From Mesorhizobium sp. B2-1-8 (GTDB lineage Bacteria; Pseudomonadota; Alphaproteobacteria; Rhizobiales; Rhizobiaceae): 64,000 nucleotides of DNA. The position numbers and the translations under genes were made by a program. Location: positions 6,177,501 to 6,241,500 of the forward strand of contig NZ_CP083952.1 in the NCBI RefSeq assembly GCF_006442545.2, in the 5' to 3' direction. Below the pieces are notes generated by a model. The model was not told the DNA's origin. It saw nothing but the letters and a program-made list of their open reading frames with translations, and did no database searches. Below, piece after piece: positions 48,540-57,099 of the stretch (the stretch's first letter is position 1; each line of letters starts with the position of its first letter).

Positions 48540-49433
48540 ATGAAATTGGCGGAAAGTAAGATGTCTGACAGGCCGTTTTACCAGCCCGGCGCCAGCAGCG
48601 TGGAAGGCCTGCCGCTGCTGTTACAGATGTTCCACACCAATCCGCTGGTGATGCTCAAGCCGCACTGGCACGCCCAGGTCGAGGTGAATTTCATCGTCCG
48701 CGGCACCGTCCACTACCGCATGAACGAGCACCAAATAGCGCTTTCGGCCGGCGAGATGTGCCTGTTCTGGGGCGGCCTGCCGCACCAGATGGACGATTTG
48801 AGCGACGACGCCGTCTATGCCGGCGCGCATCTGCCACTGGTGCACTTCTTTCGCCTGCATTTGCCGGCGGACGTACGCCACCGGCTGATGACGGGTGCGA
48901 CGCTGGTAACCAGCGCCACCGATCAATCCGACAACGACAATTTTGCCCGCTGGAACCGCTATGCCCGCTCTGGCGATCCGGCCAAGGCCGAGCACGCCGT
49001 CAACGAACTCCTGCTCAGGCTGGAGCGGGTGCGGTTCGAGCCCTACCGGCTGGTGCCGGGAAACGCCGCCGGGCAGGAAGGGGGCACTCCCTTCGACCAG
49101 CAGTCGTCGCGCAATGTCGGGCGTATGTGCGATTTCATCGCCGAGAATTTCCTCTACGACATCGATTGCATGAACATAGCGGCGGCCGCCGACATCCACC
49201 CGAAATACGCCATGAGCCTGTTCAAGAAATCGACCGGCATGACGCTCAACGAATATGTCAACCTGTTGCGGCTGAGCTACGCGCAGGCGCTGTTGATGCA
49301 TCAGGACGCCAATGTGCTGCGCGTCGCCATGGATTCAGGCTTCGGCTCGCTCAGCGCCTTCAACAAATCCTTCCGCAAGCTGGCCGGCATGACGCCGTCC
49401 GACTTCCGCAAGGGACTGGCAAGCGCCAGATAG
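48540..49433 (+). CDS. AraC-family regulator of the CUT1 sugar operon
   Basis: 297 residues. An N-terminal cupin sensing domain (HWHAQVEVNFIVRGTVHYRM, FWGGLPHQM) is joined to two C-terminal helix-turn-helix units (NIAAAADIHPKYAMSLFKK and RVAMDSGFGSLSAFNKSFRK). It likely activates the divergent transporter operon in response to its sugar. ATG 48540 follows GAGGGAA at short spacing; ATG 48561 with GGCGGAA is an equally good start. Confidence 0.88.
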   Translation: MKLAESKMSDRPFYQPGASSVEGLPLLLQMFHTNPLVMLKPHWHAQVEVNFIVRGTVHYRMNEHQIALSAGEMCLFWGGLPHQMDDLSDDAVYAGAHLPLVHFFRLHLPADVRHRLMTGATLVTSATDQSDNDNFARWNRYARSGDPAKAEHAVNELLLRLERVRFEPYRLVPGNAAGQEGGTPFDQQSSRNVGRMCDFIAENFLYDIDCMNIAAAADIHPKYAMSLFKKSTGMTLNEYVNLLRLSYAQALLMHQDANVLRVAMDSGFGSLSAFNKSFRKLAGMTPSDFRKGLASAR

Positions 49434-49604
49434 GCGTGCGCACGGCATGGAAACAGGCCCATCGGACGGCATTTCTTTTCCCAAAGGAAATCCACATCTG
49501 GGCGCTGGACAGGCCGAATTCCCGTGCTATAACCCACGCGCTTTCAAGGGGCGCCACGGCGTCGCCATGAAATCCGGAACACGAGTTTTCGTTAGCCGGA
49601 GCAG

Positions 49605-49680
<76 letters not shown>

Positions 49681-49805
49681 CTTGCCTTTCCCACGGCTTC
49701 CCACCACTTCTCACACTGTCCTACTAATCCATAGAAATCAATTAGTTGTCTGGTCTGGCCCGCTCATGGCGACCCGCCGTGTACCGTTGCAACGCATCAG
49801 TTTGT

Positions 49806-49850
49806 GGGTAACGATCCGGGTATTACCCATGCCCAGGAGGTCCGTTACCC
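49806..49850. promoter_or_regulatory. Putative operator in front of the integrase
   Basis: GGGTAAC (49806-49812) and its reverse complement GTTACCC (49844-49850) flank a third half site ATTACCC (49822-49828), and the AGGAGG ribosome binding site lies between them. The last half site touches the ATG. A protein bound here would cover the start of translation. Confidence 0.5.
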
Positions 49851-51038
49851 ATGTCGCTCTCCGATTTCGCCTGTAAGAACGCCAAGCCTAAAGACAAGCC
49901 GTATCGCCTTGCTGATGGTGATGGGCTCTATCTCGTCGTCCAAAGAAGCGGCTCGAAGCTCTGGCAGCTGCGTTATCGCTATCTGCAAAAGGAAAACATC
50001 CTCTCTTTTGGCAAGTACCCGCTTGTTTCGCTTCTCGACGCGAGAGTGAGGCGGGACAATGCCAAGAGATTGCTGATCGCCGGCATCAACCCTTCCGCCA
50101 AGCGCAAGGAGGAGAAGGTTGCGGCCCTCACAGAAGCGCGCACCACCTTCGGGCTGATCGCCGAGGAATACATCACACGGATGAAGGAACGGGACGCCGC
50201 GGCAGCCACGGTGACCAAGACCGAGTGGCTCCTCGAAGACTTGGCCAGCCCGCTCGCCAACCGTCCCATCCGAGAGATCACTCCCGCCGAGATTCTCCAG
50301 ATCCTTCAGAAAATCGAGAAGAGCGGCCGACGGGAATCGGCTAGGCGTTTACGTGGCGTCATCGGCAGTGTCTTCCGGTTGGCGATTGTCACCCTGCGAG
50401 CCGAGACCGATCCCACCCTGGCACTCCAGGGCGCACTTCAGGCGCCGAAAGCCAACGGCCGTGCCGCGATTACCGATGAAAAGAAATTTGGCCAGCTCCT
50501 CGTGACGATCGATGAGTACGACGGCTGGCCAACCCTCAAAGCCGCCGTCCAGTTCCTTGCCCTTACCTGCGTCCGTCCCGGAGAGGTGCGGGGCGCGACG
50601 CGCGGCGAGTTTGACCGAGATAAGGCTGTGTGGCGCATCCCGGCCGAACGCATGAAGATGCGTGCTCCGCACGATGTGCCGCTATCCAAACAGGCGCTTC
50701 GGGTCTTGGAAGAGATCTGGCCGCTTTCCGAGCACGGCGGCCTGGTCTTCCCTTCGATTCGTTCGACCAGGCGTCCGCTTTCCGAGAACTCCATGAATTC
50801 TGCGCTGCGGCGTATGGGCTACGGCAAGGACGAAGTGACCGCCCATGGTTTTCGGGTCACGGCCAGCACCATCCTCAATGCCCGCAACTACGATCCAGAC
50901 GTAATTGAGGCGGTGCTGGCGCATCAGGATAAGAACGCAATCCGGCGGACCTACAACCGCGCCACCTATTGGGAGCAGCGGGTGACTCTGATGCAGGAGT
51001 GGGGAGATTTGCTGGATAGACTAAAGATGGCCCGTTAG
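49851..51038 (+). CDS. Tyrosine recombinase/integrase, P4 type
   Basis: 395 residues. The N-terminal DUF4102 domain (SLSDFACKNAKPKDKPYRLADGDGLYL) is typical of P4-type integrases of genomic islands. The catalytic domain has the first Arg in LTCVRPGEVRGA, HGFRVTAST with His-x2-Arg, LAHQ, and the nucleophile Tyr in RTYNRATYWEQR. It catalyses site-specific integration and excision, here at tRNA-Phe. AGGAGG stands before the ATG. The order tRNA-Phe then integrase is as in Mesorhizobium symbiosis islands (IntS), though identity to IntS cannot be settled by eye. Confidence 0.95.
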   Translation: MSLSDFACKNAKPKDKPYRLADGDGLYLVVQRSGSKLWQLRYRYLQKENILSFGKYPLVSLLDARVRRDNAKRLLIAGINPSAKRKEEKVAALTEARTTFGLIAEEYITRMKERDAAAATVTKTEWLLEDLASPLANRPIREITPAEILQILQKIEKSGRRESARRLRGVIGSVFRLAIVTLRAETDPTLALQGALQAPKANGRAAITDEKKFGQLLVTIDEYDGWPTLKAAVQFLALTCVRPGEVRGATRGEFDRDKAVWRIPAERMKMRAPHDVPLSKQALRVLEEIWPLSEHGGLVFPSIRSTRRPLSENSMNSALRRMGYGKDEVTAHGFRVTASTILNARNYDPDVIEAVLAHQDKNAIRRTYNRATYWEQRVTLMQEWGDLLDRLKMAR

Positions 51039-51576
51039 TTTTGTCCGCATTCCACGGCAGAGCCGCTCTTTCCAAGTTGGCGTAGTCCGTCGCCAGAGGC
51101 AAAGGTACTTAAGCTGCTTACTGGCCGGCCACCTTGCGTTTAGGTGCAGGCTCTAAGCAGGGTGATCGCATTCGTCGGACCTCACGCGTTCGAATCCCGC
51201 TCTCTCCGCCATATCATCAAAAAAATCAACAACTTACAGTGAATTTCAGAACTTACCCGCCAAAGAGCCCATCATGTAGGATGCTATTGATTTAGGCAGC
51301 ATGCGACGGCATGAGCCATCCGGCCGGGGCGCCATTCCCATCATAAGACGATATCTTGGACCCGGCTGCGCTATTGACGCGGCCAGCGTTGTTGCCGGAA
51401 CAGCCGGTGTCTGCCGCAGAGCACAGGCGCGTCACAGGTTTCCTTCCGAGGCTGATTGACTGAGTAGTTTATAGCAAGCTAATGCTACTGAGTACGATCC
51501 ACGTGTGAAGTCACCGTCTCAGACGCCCATGGACTGAAAAATACAATCGGTCCGAAACGAAATCGGGGGCATAGAC
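51039..51576. other. Non-coding stretch behind the integrase, with tRNA-like scar
   Basis: 538 bp without a gene. It contains the 24-bp sequence like the 3' end of tRNA-Ser (51188-51211). The rest shows short unsupported frames. The last 40 bp before 51577 probably carry the promoter of the next gene. Confidence 0.5.
51188..51211 (+). other. tRNA-Ser 3'-end-like fragment, probable attachment scar
   Basis: GTTCGAATCCCGCTCTCTCC followed by GCCA equals the T-loop, 3' T-stem and acceptor strand plus CCA of a tRNA-Ser. The bases before it (CTCACGC) cannot complete the T-stem, so no full tRNA is present. Such short 3' tRNA copies are left when islands integrate into tRNA genes. Confidence 0.6.
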
Positions 51577-51954
51577 ATGATTGATCACCTGTTTGCAGCC
51601 GCCATAGGCTGGGCTGTACCACTAGCCCTTGCGTGGCTTTTCGCGCAAATTCCTGCTGTCAGGCAAAGGCTCAATGAGCGGCCTCAGTTGAAGCTCGGCC
51701 TTTTAACTGCTGTCTTTTCAGCGTTAGTCACTGTAACGGCAATTTACGTCTATGACGCTATATACTTCAGCGGCAGTCTACCTAAAAATGGAACCCCTGC
51801 AGCAACAAATGGCGGATATGGTCCAGTCACCACAACTTGCCCGGATGGCTACTATGCCGTTGGCCTGACGTCTTGGGGAAACAGCGCCGGTTCGTATTGC
51901 ATTGGCTGCTTGGTCAAGACCCAACTCGTATGTAAGAAGCTTCAGTCGCGATAA
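51577..51954 (+). CDS. Small membrane protein of unknown function
   Basis: 125 residues. Two hydrophobic segments (about 5-24 and 42-62) are followed by a soluble domain with four Cys (CPDGYYAVG, SYCIGCLVKTQLVCKK), probably disulfide-bonded outside the cytoplasm. The C-terminal pattern CPDGYYAVGL...C resembles short secreted carbohydrate- or matrix-type modules, but I assign no function. A GGGGGC-containing leader precedes the ATG. Confidence 0.6.
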   Translation: MIDHLFAAAIGWAVPLALAWLFAQIPAVRQRLNERPQLKLGLLTAVFSALVTVTAIYVYDAIYFSGSLPKNGTPAATNGGYGPVTTTCPDGYYAVGLTSWGNSAGSYCIGCLVKTQLVCKKLQSR

Positions 51955-52154
51955 AGGACCCAGTGGCTAGTTGTGGTAGGGACGCCGGATTTCGGCGCTG
52001 ACCTCCCACACTGCCGTCAGCGCTGGGGCTCCGAAACTTTTGCGGCGACCTGTATCAGCACGGCAGACGATAACGCGTAATCTTCGCCGGCCCCGACCCG
52101 GCACCTTTCCCGACGATCTGAACGCCGAGCGATGCACGGCAAAAGGAGTCTGCT

Positions 52155-52289
52155 ATGGCGGAAGACTATAATATATCAAGAATTGGCGTGGATGGACGCC
52201 CCTGCCGCAGCGGTCACAGACTGGTCTATTCGATCGTCGCGGCAACCGGTGCTTCCCGGTCCACGCTGGCCAAGTTGGCGAAGCGTTAG
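52155..52289 (+). CDS. Possible 44-residue protein
   Basis: MAEDYNISRIGVDGRPCRSG to the stop at 52287-52289, preceded by AAGGAG at seven bases, a better site than many real genes here. The C-terminal half (VAATGASRSTLAKLAKR) could be a small helix-turn-helix end. It converges on the SIR2-like gene and has no recognised family. Confidence 0.4.
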   Translation: MAEDYNISRIGVDGRPCRSGHRLVYSIVAATGASRSTLAKLAKR

Positions 52290-52343
52290 GGCGGCCTTGC
52301 GCTGCACACGCCAGGCGCGCATTGATCAGTTAAACGTAGCGCC

Positions 52344-54146
52344 TCAATGCCATTCCATCCAACTGGCGATCCGGCGCAGATTCTCCAGGTAGAGATCAAG
52401 ATAGGATGCGCTCCCGTGAGCAAAACCCGCTTGTAGCAGAGCCGTCCGCCTTTCTGTCGATTTCAGATCGTGCTCAATCGGTCTGAGTCCTTCACTCCGC
52501 CAGCCGAGCCGGCCCGTGGACATGCGCACCTTGTTGTCATGCCGCGAAAGCTGTTCTTTCAGACTCTCTTCACTGTTTTCTTCAAGATGTGCCAGACCGC
52601 CCAAAGCTTCGAACCAATCGAAGAGAAGCTGATCATCCGCCGCGACCCCAATGAACGACGGCCCCCAGTCTTTGAACACATCGTATAGATGATCGCTGAG
52701 TGGCGTTCTCCTTTTGGTAGTGTTGTTAGGGGTGGTGGTAATGAACCCGGCTATGTTGTTCCATATATCATCGCCCGAGCCCTTCCATCCCCATAGGAAT
52801 AGGTAATTTGCGACCCGCTTGGGTTCGCGGTCTTCCCTCGCGATTTGGAGGGAGAAGAGATCGTGCAACGGCTTCCAGCGTTCAGATCGAACGAGTCCGA
52901 GCCCATACGCTGTCATCATCAAAACGGCAGGATATGTCCGCAGGCCCAGCCAAGCTGTGAGGCCGCTTCCTTCCTTATTTGCCCTAACTACCATGGCCCG
53001 GATGGTTTCGGCGACGATGACGAGTTCGGAGCCGTCGCCCCATCGACCGAGGACCCCAAAGCTCTTTGCTAGAGATTCTGTTGCCGCCTCGTAACGCGCA
53101 ACTCGCTGACGAAATTCTTCGCCAGACCAACCTCCTTGCGGTGACAGTTCTGGCACGTCGAGGCTGTCAAACAGTTTGTTAACCTCCTGCGTCAGCAATT
53201 CGTCGAGGCGGATGCGAAATTCCGGTTTGGCCACATATCGCTTTACCGATCCAATCAGCAGATCGATCGTGAGTGGATTTTGTTTCTGCGTTGCTCCTAA
53301 TGTCGTGACCCGCTCGCTCAGCGTGGTGAAGAAGCCATCTGCATCGGGTATCGAGATCGAAACAGCTCTACGCTGATCGATTATCGCTTCGGCTCCCGCT
53401 CCCATCTTACCTCGTGCGGTCCAGAATGTCGGATAGCGCCTGTTTGGCGCCCTCAACATTGCAGCGCGCAGAGCATGGTCCCATTCGCCTGACCACCCAC
53501 ACACAACCAAGCCGTGCTCATCGAAGATGCGATCCAGCAGGGCATTATAGGACTCTGGATAGGTACTCAGTTCTTCGTCGGTGTTTAGGATACGTGCGTC
53601 CTTGTAGTCGCCGTGCAGTTTCAGCACGTAGCAACTGCTGTGCGTTATCGGCTCGGCTCCCAACAACGTGTCCGGTGACGAAACGACGGTTGGCTCGACA
53701 CCAGCTTCGCGCAGTGCGTTTTCCAACAGTCGGTCGAAATTGGTTGTGACGATGACGCGAACGTAGCCGTCGCGCACGAGTTTCGCGACAGCATGGTGCG
53801 CAGCAGTGGGCAACTTCTTGCCTTCTGCCCGGTCTTCTTCATCGGGCTCGATATAGGAATGCAGGATCGACCTACGTTCGGCCGGGAATATGGCTAATTC
53901 TGCTAGCAGCGCCGAATAGTCGGGCTCGCCACCAGTTTCCTTCCGATACCACTCAGCCCAATCCGCCTGATTCTCGATACCCTTCGCAAGCGCGATACGT
54001 CGGACCAGATCAAGTGTGATTTCCCAGCCGGTCGGAACCCCGGCAGTGCGGGAAAGGCCAGATCCGAGAAGCAAGGCATAAACGCCTTTGTTTTCGAACA
54101 TTGAGAATGCAAGTTGCGTGAGAGGATCGCCTGCGAGAATACTCAT
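52344..54146 (-). CDS. SIR2-like domain protein, candidate NAD+-hydrolysing effector
   Basis: 600 residues. The N-terminal about 290 residues form a SIR2-like NAD-binding domain: LLGSGLSRTAGVPTGW (27-42), TTNFD with N136 and D138, LHGD with His178, and VVCGWSGEWD. These are the residues used for NAD+ hydrolysis in bacterial antiphage SIR2 effectors. The remaining about 300 residues are mainly helical and unassigned, perhaps a sensor or oligomerisation domain. It is the last of three same-strand genes (HEPN-like, RES, SIR2-like); the gap to the RES gene is 88 bp and the ribosome binding site is weak. Confidence 0.8.
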   Translation of the reverse strand: MSILAGDPLTQLAFSMFENKGVYALLLGSGLSRTAGVPTGWEITLDLVRRIALAKGIENQADWAEWYRKETGGEPDYSALLAELAIFPAERRSILHSYIEPDEEDRAEGKKLPTAAHHAVAKLVRDGYVRVIVTTNFDRLLENALREAGVEPTVVSSPDTLLGAEPITHSSCYVLKLHGDYKDARILNTDEELSTYPESYNALLDRIFDEHGLVVCGWSGEWDHALRAAMLRAPNRRYPTFWTARGKMGAGAEAIIDQRRAVSISIPDADGFFTTLSERVTTLGATQKQNPLTIDLLIGSVKRYVAKPEFRIRLDELLTQEVNKLFDSLDVPELSPQGGWSGEEFRQRVARYEAATESLAKSFGVLGRWGDGSELVIVAETIRAMVVRANKEGSGLTAWLGLRTYPAVLMMTAYGLGLVRSERWKPLHDLFSLQIAREDREPKRVANYLFLWGWKGSGDDIWNNIAGFITTTPNNTTKRRTPLSDHLYDVFKDWGPSFIGVAADDQLLFDWFEALGGLAHLEENSEESLKEQLSRHDNKVRMSTGRLGWRSEGLRPIEHDLKSTERRTALLQAGFAHGSASYLDLYLENLRRIASWMEWH

Positions 54147-54234
54147 CTGACTTATTGTACCTCATTGCTTATGCGTCCAGAGAAATAGCTGATTCTGCCC
54201 CTCTGCGCAGGTGTAATGAGGGGCTTTAATGATG

Positions 54235-55092
54235 CTACTTTCCAGCCTTCCGCCTTGCTCCCGGCATTGTCCGTTTGGCTTTAGAACTTCTTGTTCGCTT
54301 GGGAACAAACCATCGGTTTCCAATTTGATCGAACGAGACTTCGAAGCCTTCAACTCTGTACGGTGCGCAGTTGATCACATTCGCATCGTCTGGATTGAAA
54401 AGGGCTATATTATAACCTTTTTCGCCAAACTGACTCTTGTAGACAATACCGTCATAGCCCGCATTCTTGAAGACTTCAGCTAGTATCTGCGTTGGCACGT
54501 AATCGGCAGTATCGTCAGACAAGGTGACCGGTTGCGAGAAACCGTTGTCTATGTCGATCCATACTGCAGCTTCCTTCTGCTCAAGGGTTAGCGGCGTGCC
54601 TTCCAAGAAATGCCCTAGCGGAATTGAACCAAAAGCCGAACGACCATGCCCACGTGAAAGGTCCACCACTTTCAATCTTCGCTTGAGCTTAAGTTGCGCA
54701 ACTGAGATGTCTGCGCCGACCCAGGGCCGAACTTCGGAGATCACTGTCTGCAAGGTGCTGCCGAGATATAGAACCGAAACCCCCGACGCGTTCGCCCGGC
54801 CCTCCGTTGCTCGATTTGGTCTCGGCTTCATCCGCGCAGCAGAGTAACCAGATGGTTCGTCGGGGTCGTGTTTCCGGAATCTCACATATTCGATACCCCG
54901 CTGGGCTCTAAAGAAAACGGTACCCCTTCTCAGGAAAACATCTCGGTCTTTCAGCGTTGCAAGCACGGTTGCGATGAATGCTTTGACGTGTTCGTCCCAA
55001 ACGTATCGCTGTTGAAAGCGAACGCGCTTCGCAAAGTCCCAATAGCTGCGGTAGGAGGCAAATTCTGGCTTCTCAGGGTTATCAGTATCCAT
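54235..55092 (-). CDS. RES-domain protein, candidate NAD+-degrading toxin
   Basis: 285 residues. The RES fold is recognisable from FFRAQRG (Arg62), VLYLGSTLQTVISEVRPWVG (Glu120) and DISVAQLKL, then KGYNIALF near the end. RES toxins of Xre-RES pairs destroy NAD+; here no Xre antitoxin is adjacent. The N-terminal 50 residues are an extra helical part, and the C-terminus is a basic tail (TRSSKAKRTMPGARRKAGK). It stands 52 bp after the HEPN-like gene and 88 bp before the SIR2-like gene on the same strand. Confidence 0.82.
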   Translation of the reverse strand: MDTDNPEKPEFASYRSYWDFAKRVRFQQRYVWDEHVKAFIATVLATLKDRDVFLRRGTVFFRAQRGIEYVRFRKHDPDEPSGYSAARMKPRPNRATEGRANASGVSVLYLGSTLQTVISEVRPWVGADISVAQLKLKRRLKVVDLSRGHGRSAFGSIPLGHFLEGTPLTLEQKEAAVWIDIDNGFSQPVTLSDDTADYVPTQILAEVFKNAGYDGIVYKSQFGEKGYNIALFNPDDANVINCAPYRVEGFEVSFDQIGNRWFVPKRTRSSKAKRTMPGARRKAGK

Positions 55093-55144
55093 TTCACCAG
55101 CTCACGCGCCAACAGAAAAGCTTAGGAACGCTTTCCTGTACGAA

Positions 55145-55711
55145 TCATTGTTCGCCATCTTTTGCGAGTATGTCTCGCTTAACCCAATCGGATTGAAGCT
55201 CAGCAATATCGTCCCGCAGGCGATTGAAGGCAGCCGCGATATTTTGAAGGTCTTCGACCCTTAGATGCTTCGTCGTACCCGAGAACGACTCGCCTTTCCA
55301 GAATCCACCGGAGGCATGATGATCGAACTGCCTCTTGTGGTAATAAGGAAAAAAGTAAGCGTGGAACTGGTCTTGATCTCCCTCTCGCGTAACGACCACG
55401 GACCCGTGCGCGATCTCTGCTCGCTTTCGGCTTTTTGCGTGGGACCTGTTGTTGAGTGTATCCCATCGGAGTTTGAAGTCTTCATTCCGAGAGCCACGCA
55501 GCGCATAGGAAATCATCGCATTGCATAGCTTCAATCTCGCGTCGAAAGAGACCACCATCCAATAACCGGCTGCGAAGGTTGCATCCCGATGCCCGCCCGC
55601 CTCGAGAGCGAATTGGGTCAAATGCAGGATTTGGTCCTCAACCTGATTCCAAGCTGAGAGGCAGCGGCCCACATTGAGATAAAGCGCATCACGAGTTTCA
55701 TCATCGAACAT
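55145..55711 (-). CDS. HEPN-like helical protein with R-x4-H motif
   Basis: 188 residues, largely helical. The first helix has a conserved-looking WNQVEDQILHLTQF, and the motif RAEIAHG carries Arg97 and His102 in the R-x4-H spacing of HEPN RNases and their relatives (usually RNxxxH; here the Asn is replaced by Ala). It might be a nuclease, a partner or an antitoxin for the next gene. The ATG at 55711 follows AGGT at eight bases. First gene of the trio with RES and SIR2-like. Confidence 0.6.
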   Translation of the reverse strand: MFDDETRDALYLNVGRCLSAWNQVEDQILHLTQFALEAGGHRDATFAAGYWMVVSFDARLKLCNAMISYALRGSRNEDFKLRWDTLNNRSHAKSRKRAEIAHGSVVVTREGDQDQFHAYFFPYYHKRQFDHHASGGFWKGESFSGTTKHLRVEDLQNIAAAFNRLRDDIAELQSDWVKRDILAKDGEQ

Positions 55712-56303
55712 GAGCGAACCTGAAAAAGATCGGGTGCGCTTGGTCAAAACGCCCCACACCCAGCACGGTAAAGGGGGCACGGCACCGAATCCAGTACCGC
55801 GCGGCTCATCTATGCCGCGATTGGCCTCGCCTGCGCGCCGCGAACCAGAACATTTCCAACGCGATGAACTTCAACGGCGTGAAGGATGCCGACACGTTCC
55901 GCGCTTCGAAGAACCAGATGCGGCATTGGCGGCTGACGCTGGACGGCGCGCTATGCTTCGGAACGGGTGAGCCGTGTTTCCGTGCTCACTCTTGTGCTCA
56001 CTGAATCGCCGTAAACTGCCGTAAAGCGACGTAAATCGCCGTCAGCGGCGTGACTTTTTCACGCCGCTGATTTGGATTCAATGTATTGATTTAATTGACG
56101 AATTTGGTGATAGCGGGAGACCGCTACATCGCGAGACCCACTATCGAAGAAGCACTCTTCTGCTATCGGCGGCGCTCTTTCGAAGACGCAAACGTTGAAG
56201 GGCGTGTGAGATAAGGCAGCAGGCGCCCCAGCAGTGGCCGGTAGGTCGTTTTAGGCGAAAAACCGGAGCGCCCGAGGTGGGACGCTCCAGAAGTTTGCCG
56301 CCA
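55712..56303. other. Spacer with gene debris, between HEPN-like and mucR-like genes
   Basis: 592 bp. An open frame around 55810-55999 on the plus strand (including MNFNGVKDADTFRASKNQ) looks like the tail of a broken gene without a start signal. It is followed by the short repeat array and hairpin at 56006-56070. The promoter of the HEPN-RES-SIR2 run should lie near 55720-55800. Confidence 0.4.
56006..56070. repeat. 10-bp direct repeats joined to a 12-bp hairpin
   Basis: Three units of ten bases ending GTAAA (TCGCCGTAAA, CTGCCGTAAA, GCGACGTAAA) and a fourth TCGCCGTCAG run from 56006 to 56045. The last merges into a perfect stem TCAGCGGCGTGA (56042-56053) / TCACGCCGCTGA (56059-56070). It could be an iteron-like binding array plus terminator. 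Confidence 0.7.
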
Positions 56304-56759
56304 CTAAGCGTTTGGCTTGCGCTTGGCAGGAGCTTTCTTGGCTGGGGAAGGCTGTGGTTTGCGTCCGAGCCCCGCCGCCTTCGCGAGTGTTGATCTTTGA
56401 GCCGCATAATTCGGAGCGACCATCGGGTAATCCGGTTTCAATCCCCATTTCTCGCGATAGTCGTGCGGAGTGAGCCCGTAGTGTACAGCGAGATGCCGTT
56501 TCAGCGATTTGAACTTCTTCCCGTCTTCCAGGCAGATGATGTAGTCCGGCGTAACCGACCTTTTGGGATTTGTGGCCGGCTCCTGCTTCGTTAGCTCGGT
56601 CACCTTGCGCTGGCCAAGGTTTGTCAAGGACGAATGAATCGACGCGATGAGATCCGGCAACCCAGCAACGGGTAGTGGATTTTGGCTGACATAGGCAGAG
56701 ACAATGTCTGCAGTCAGCCCGACGAGATCGGCAGTTTGGGCTTCGTTTTGATCGCTCAA
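56304..56759 (-). CDS. MucR/Ros family zinc-finger regulator
   Basis: 151 residues. The family signature DYIICLEDGKKFKSLKRHL followed by HYGLTPHDYREKWGLKPDYPMVAPNYA is present, with a degenerate zinc-finger Cys and the His ligands. MucR/Ros proteins bind AT-rich DNA as H-NS-like silencers and control exopolysaccharide, motility and symbiosis genes. The C-terminus is Pro/Lys-rich. Possibly a silencer of the island's own genes. Confidence 0.93.
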   Translation of the reverse strand: MSDQNEAQTADLVGLTADIVSAYVSQNPLPVAGLPDLIASIHSSLTNLGQRKVTELTKQEPATNPKRSVTPDYIICLEDGKKFKSLKRHLAVHYGLTPHDYREKWGLKPDYPMVAPNYAAQRSTLAKAAGLGRKPQPSPAKKAPAKRKPNA

Positions 56760-57099
56760 GTATTCGCTCCTCGAGTGGGGATAAAGCTCGCTTCACGCAT
56801 CTGTCCTATACCGCAATTTTGAGCGATGCCGAGATAAATCCCAAGAGCGGAAGCTGTGAGAGGGCTCTCGCAGAGGCCAAGCTCCTCGGAGTTCAATTAA
56901 TTCGCCTGAGATCGCGTACCGGTGAAGGAGGTCGAGATGCATGCGTCTTCTATCGGACAGGTTTCATAGAAGGCATCCGCCAGATTTCAGCAAGGGCGGG
57001 CCACTGGTCTGTTGAGACGACCGATCATGCGCTGCACCAACGTACTACGGTGATACCTGCCGCCGCGTCGCCTTGGCGTCGCGCTAGCGTCTCCGTCCC
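56760..57099. other. Spacer upstream of the mucR-like gene
   Basis: 340 bp between the mucR-like gene and the end of the 801-residue gene. A plus-strand open frame exists at 56819-57099 but lacks a ribosome binding site and family likeness. The mucR-like promoter should be at about 56770-56850. Confidence 0.4.

Noticed and set aside
51188..51211. A complete tRNA-Ser gene at this place
   Set aside because: Only the 3' 24 bases match; the 5' T-stem half, anticodon arm and acceptor partner are missing.
56006..56045. CRISPR array
   Set aside because: The repeat unit is ten bases without spacers of constant length, so it is a short direct-repeat array, not a CRISPR.
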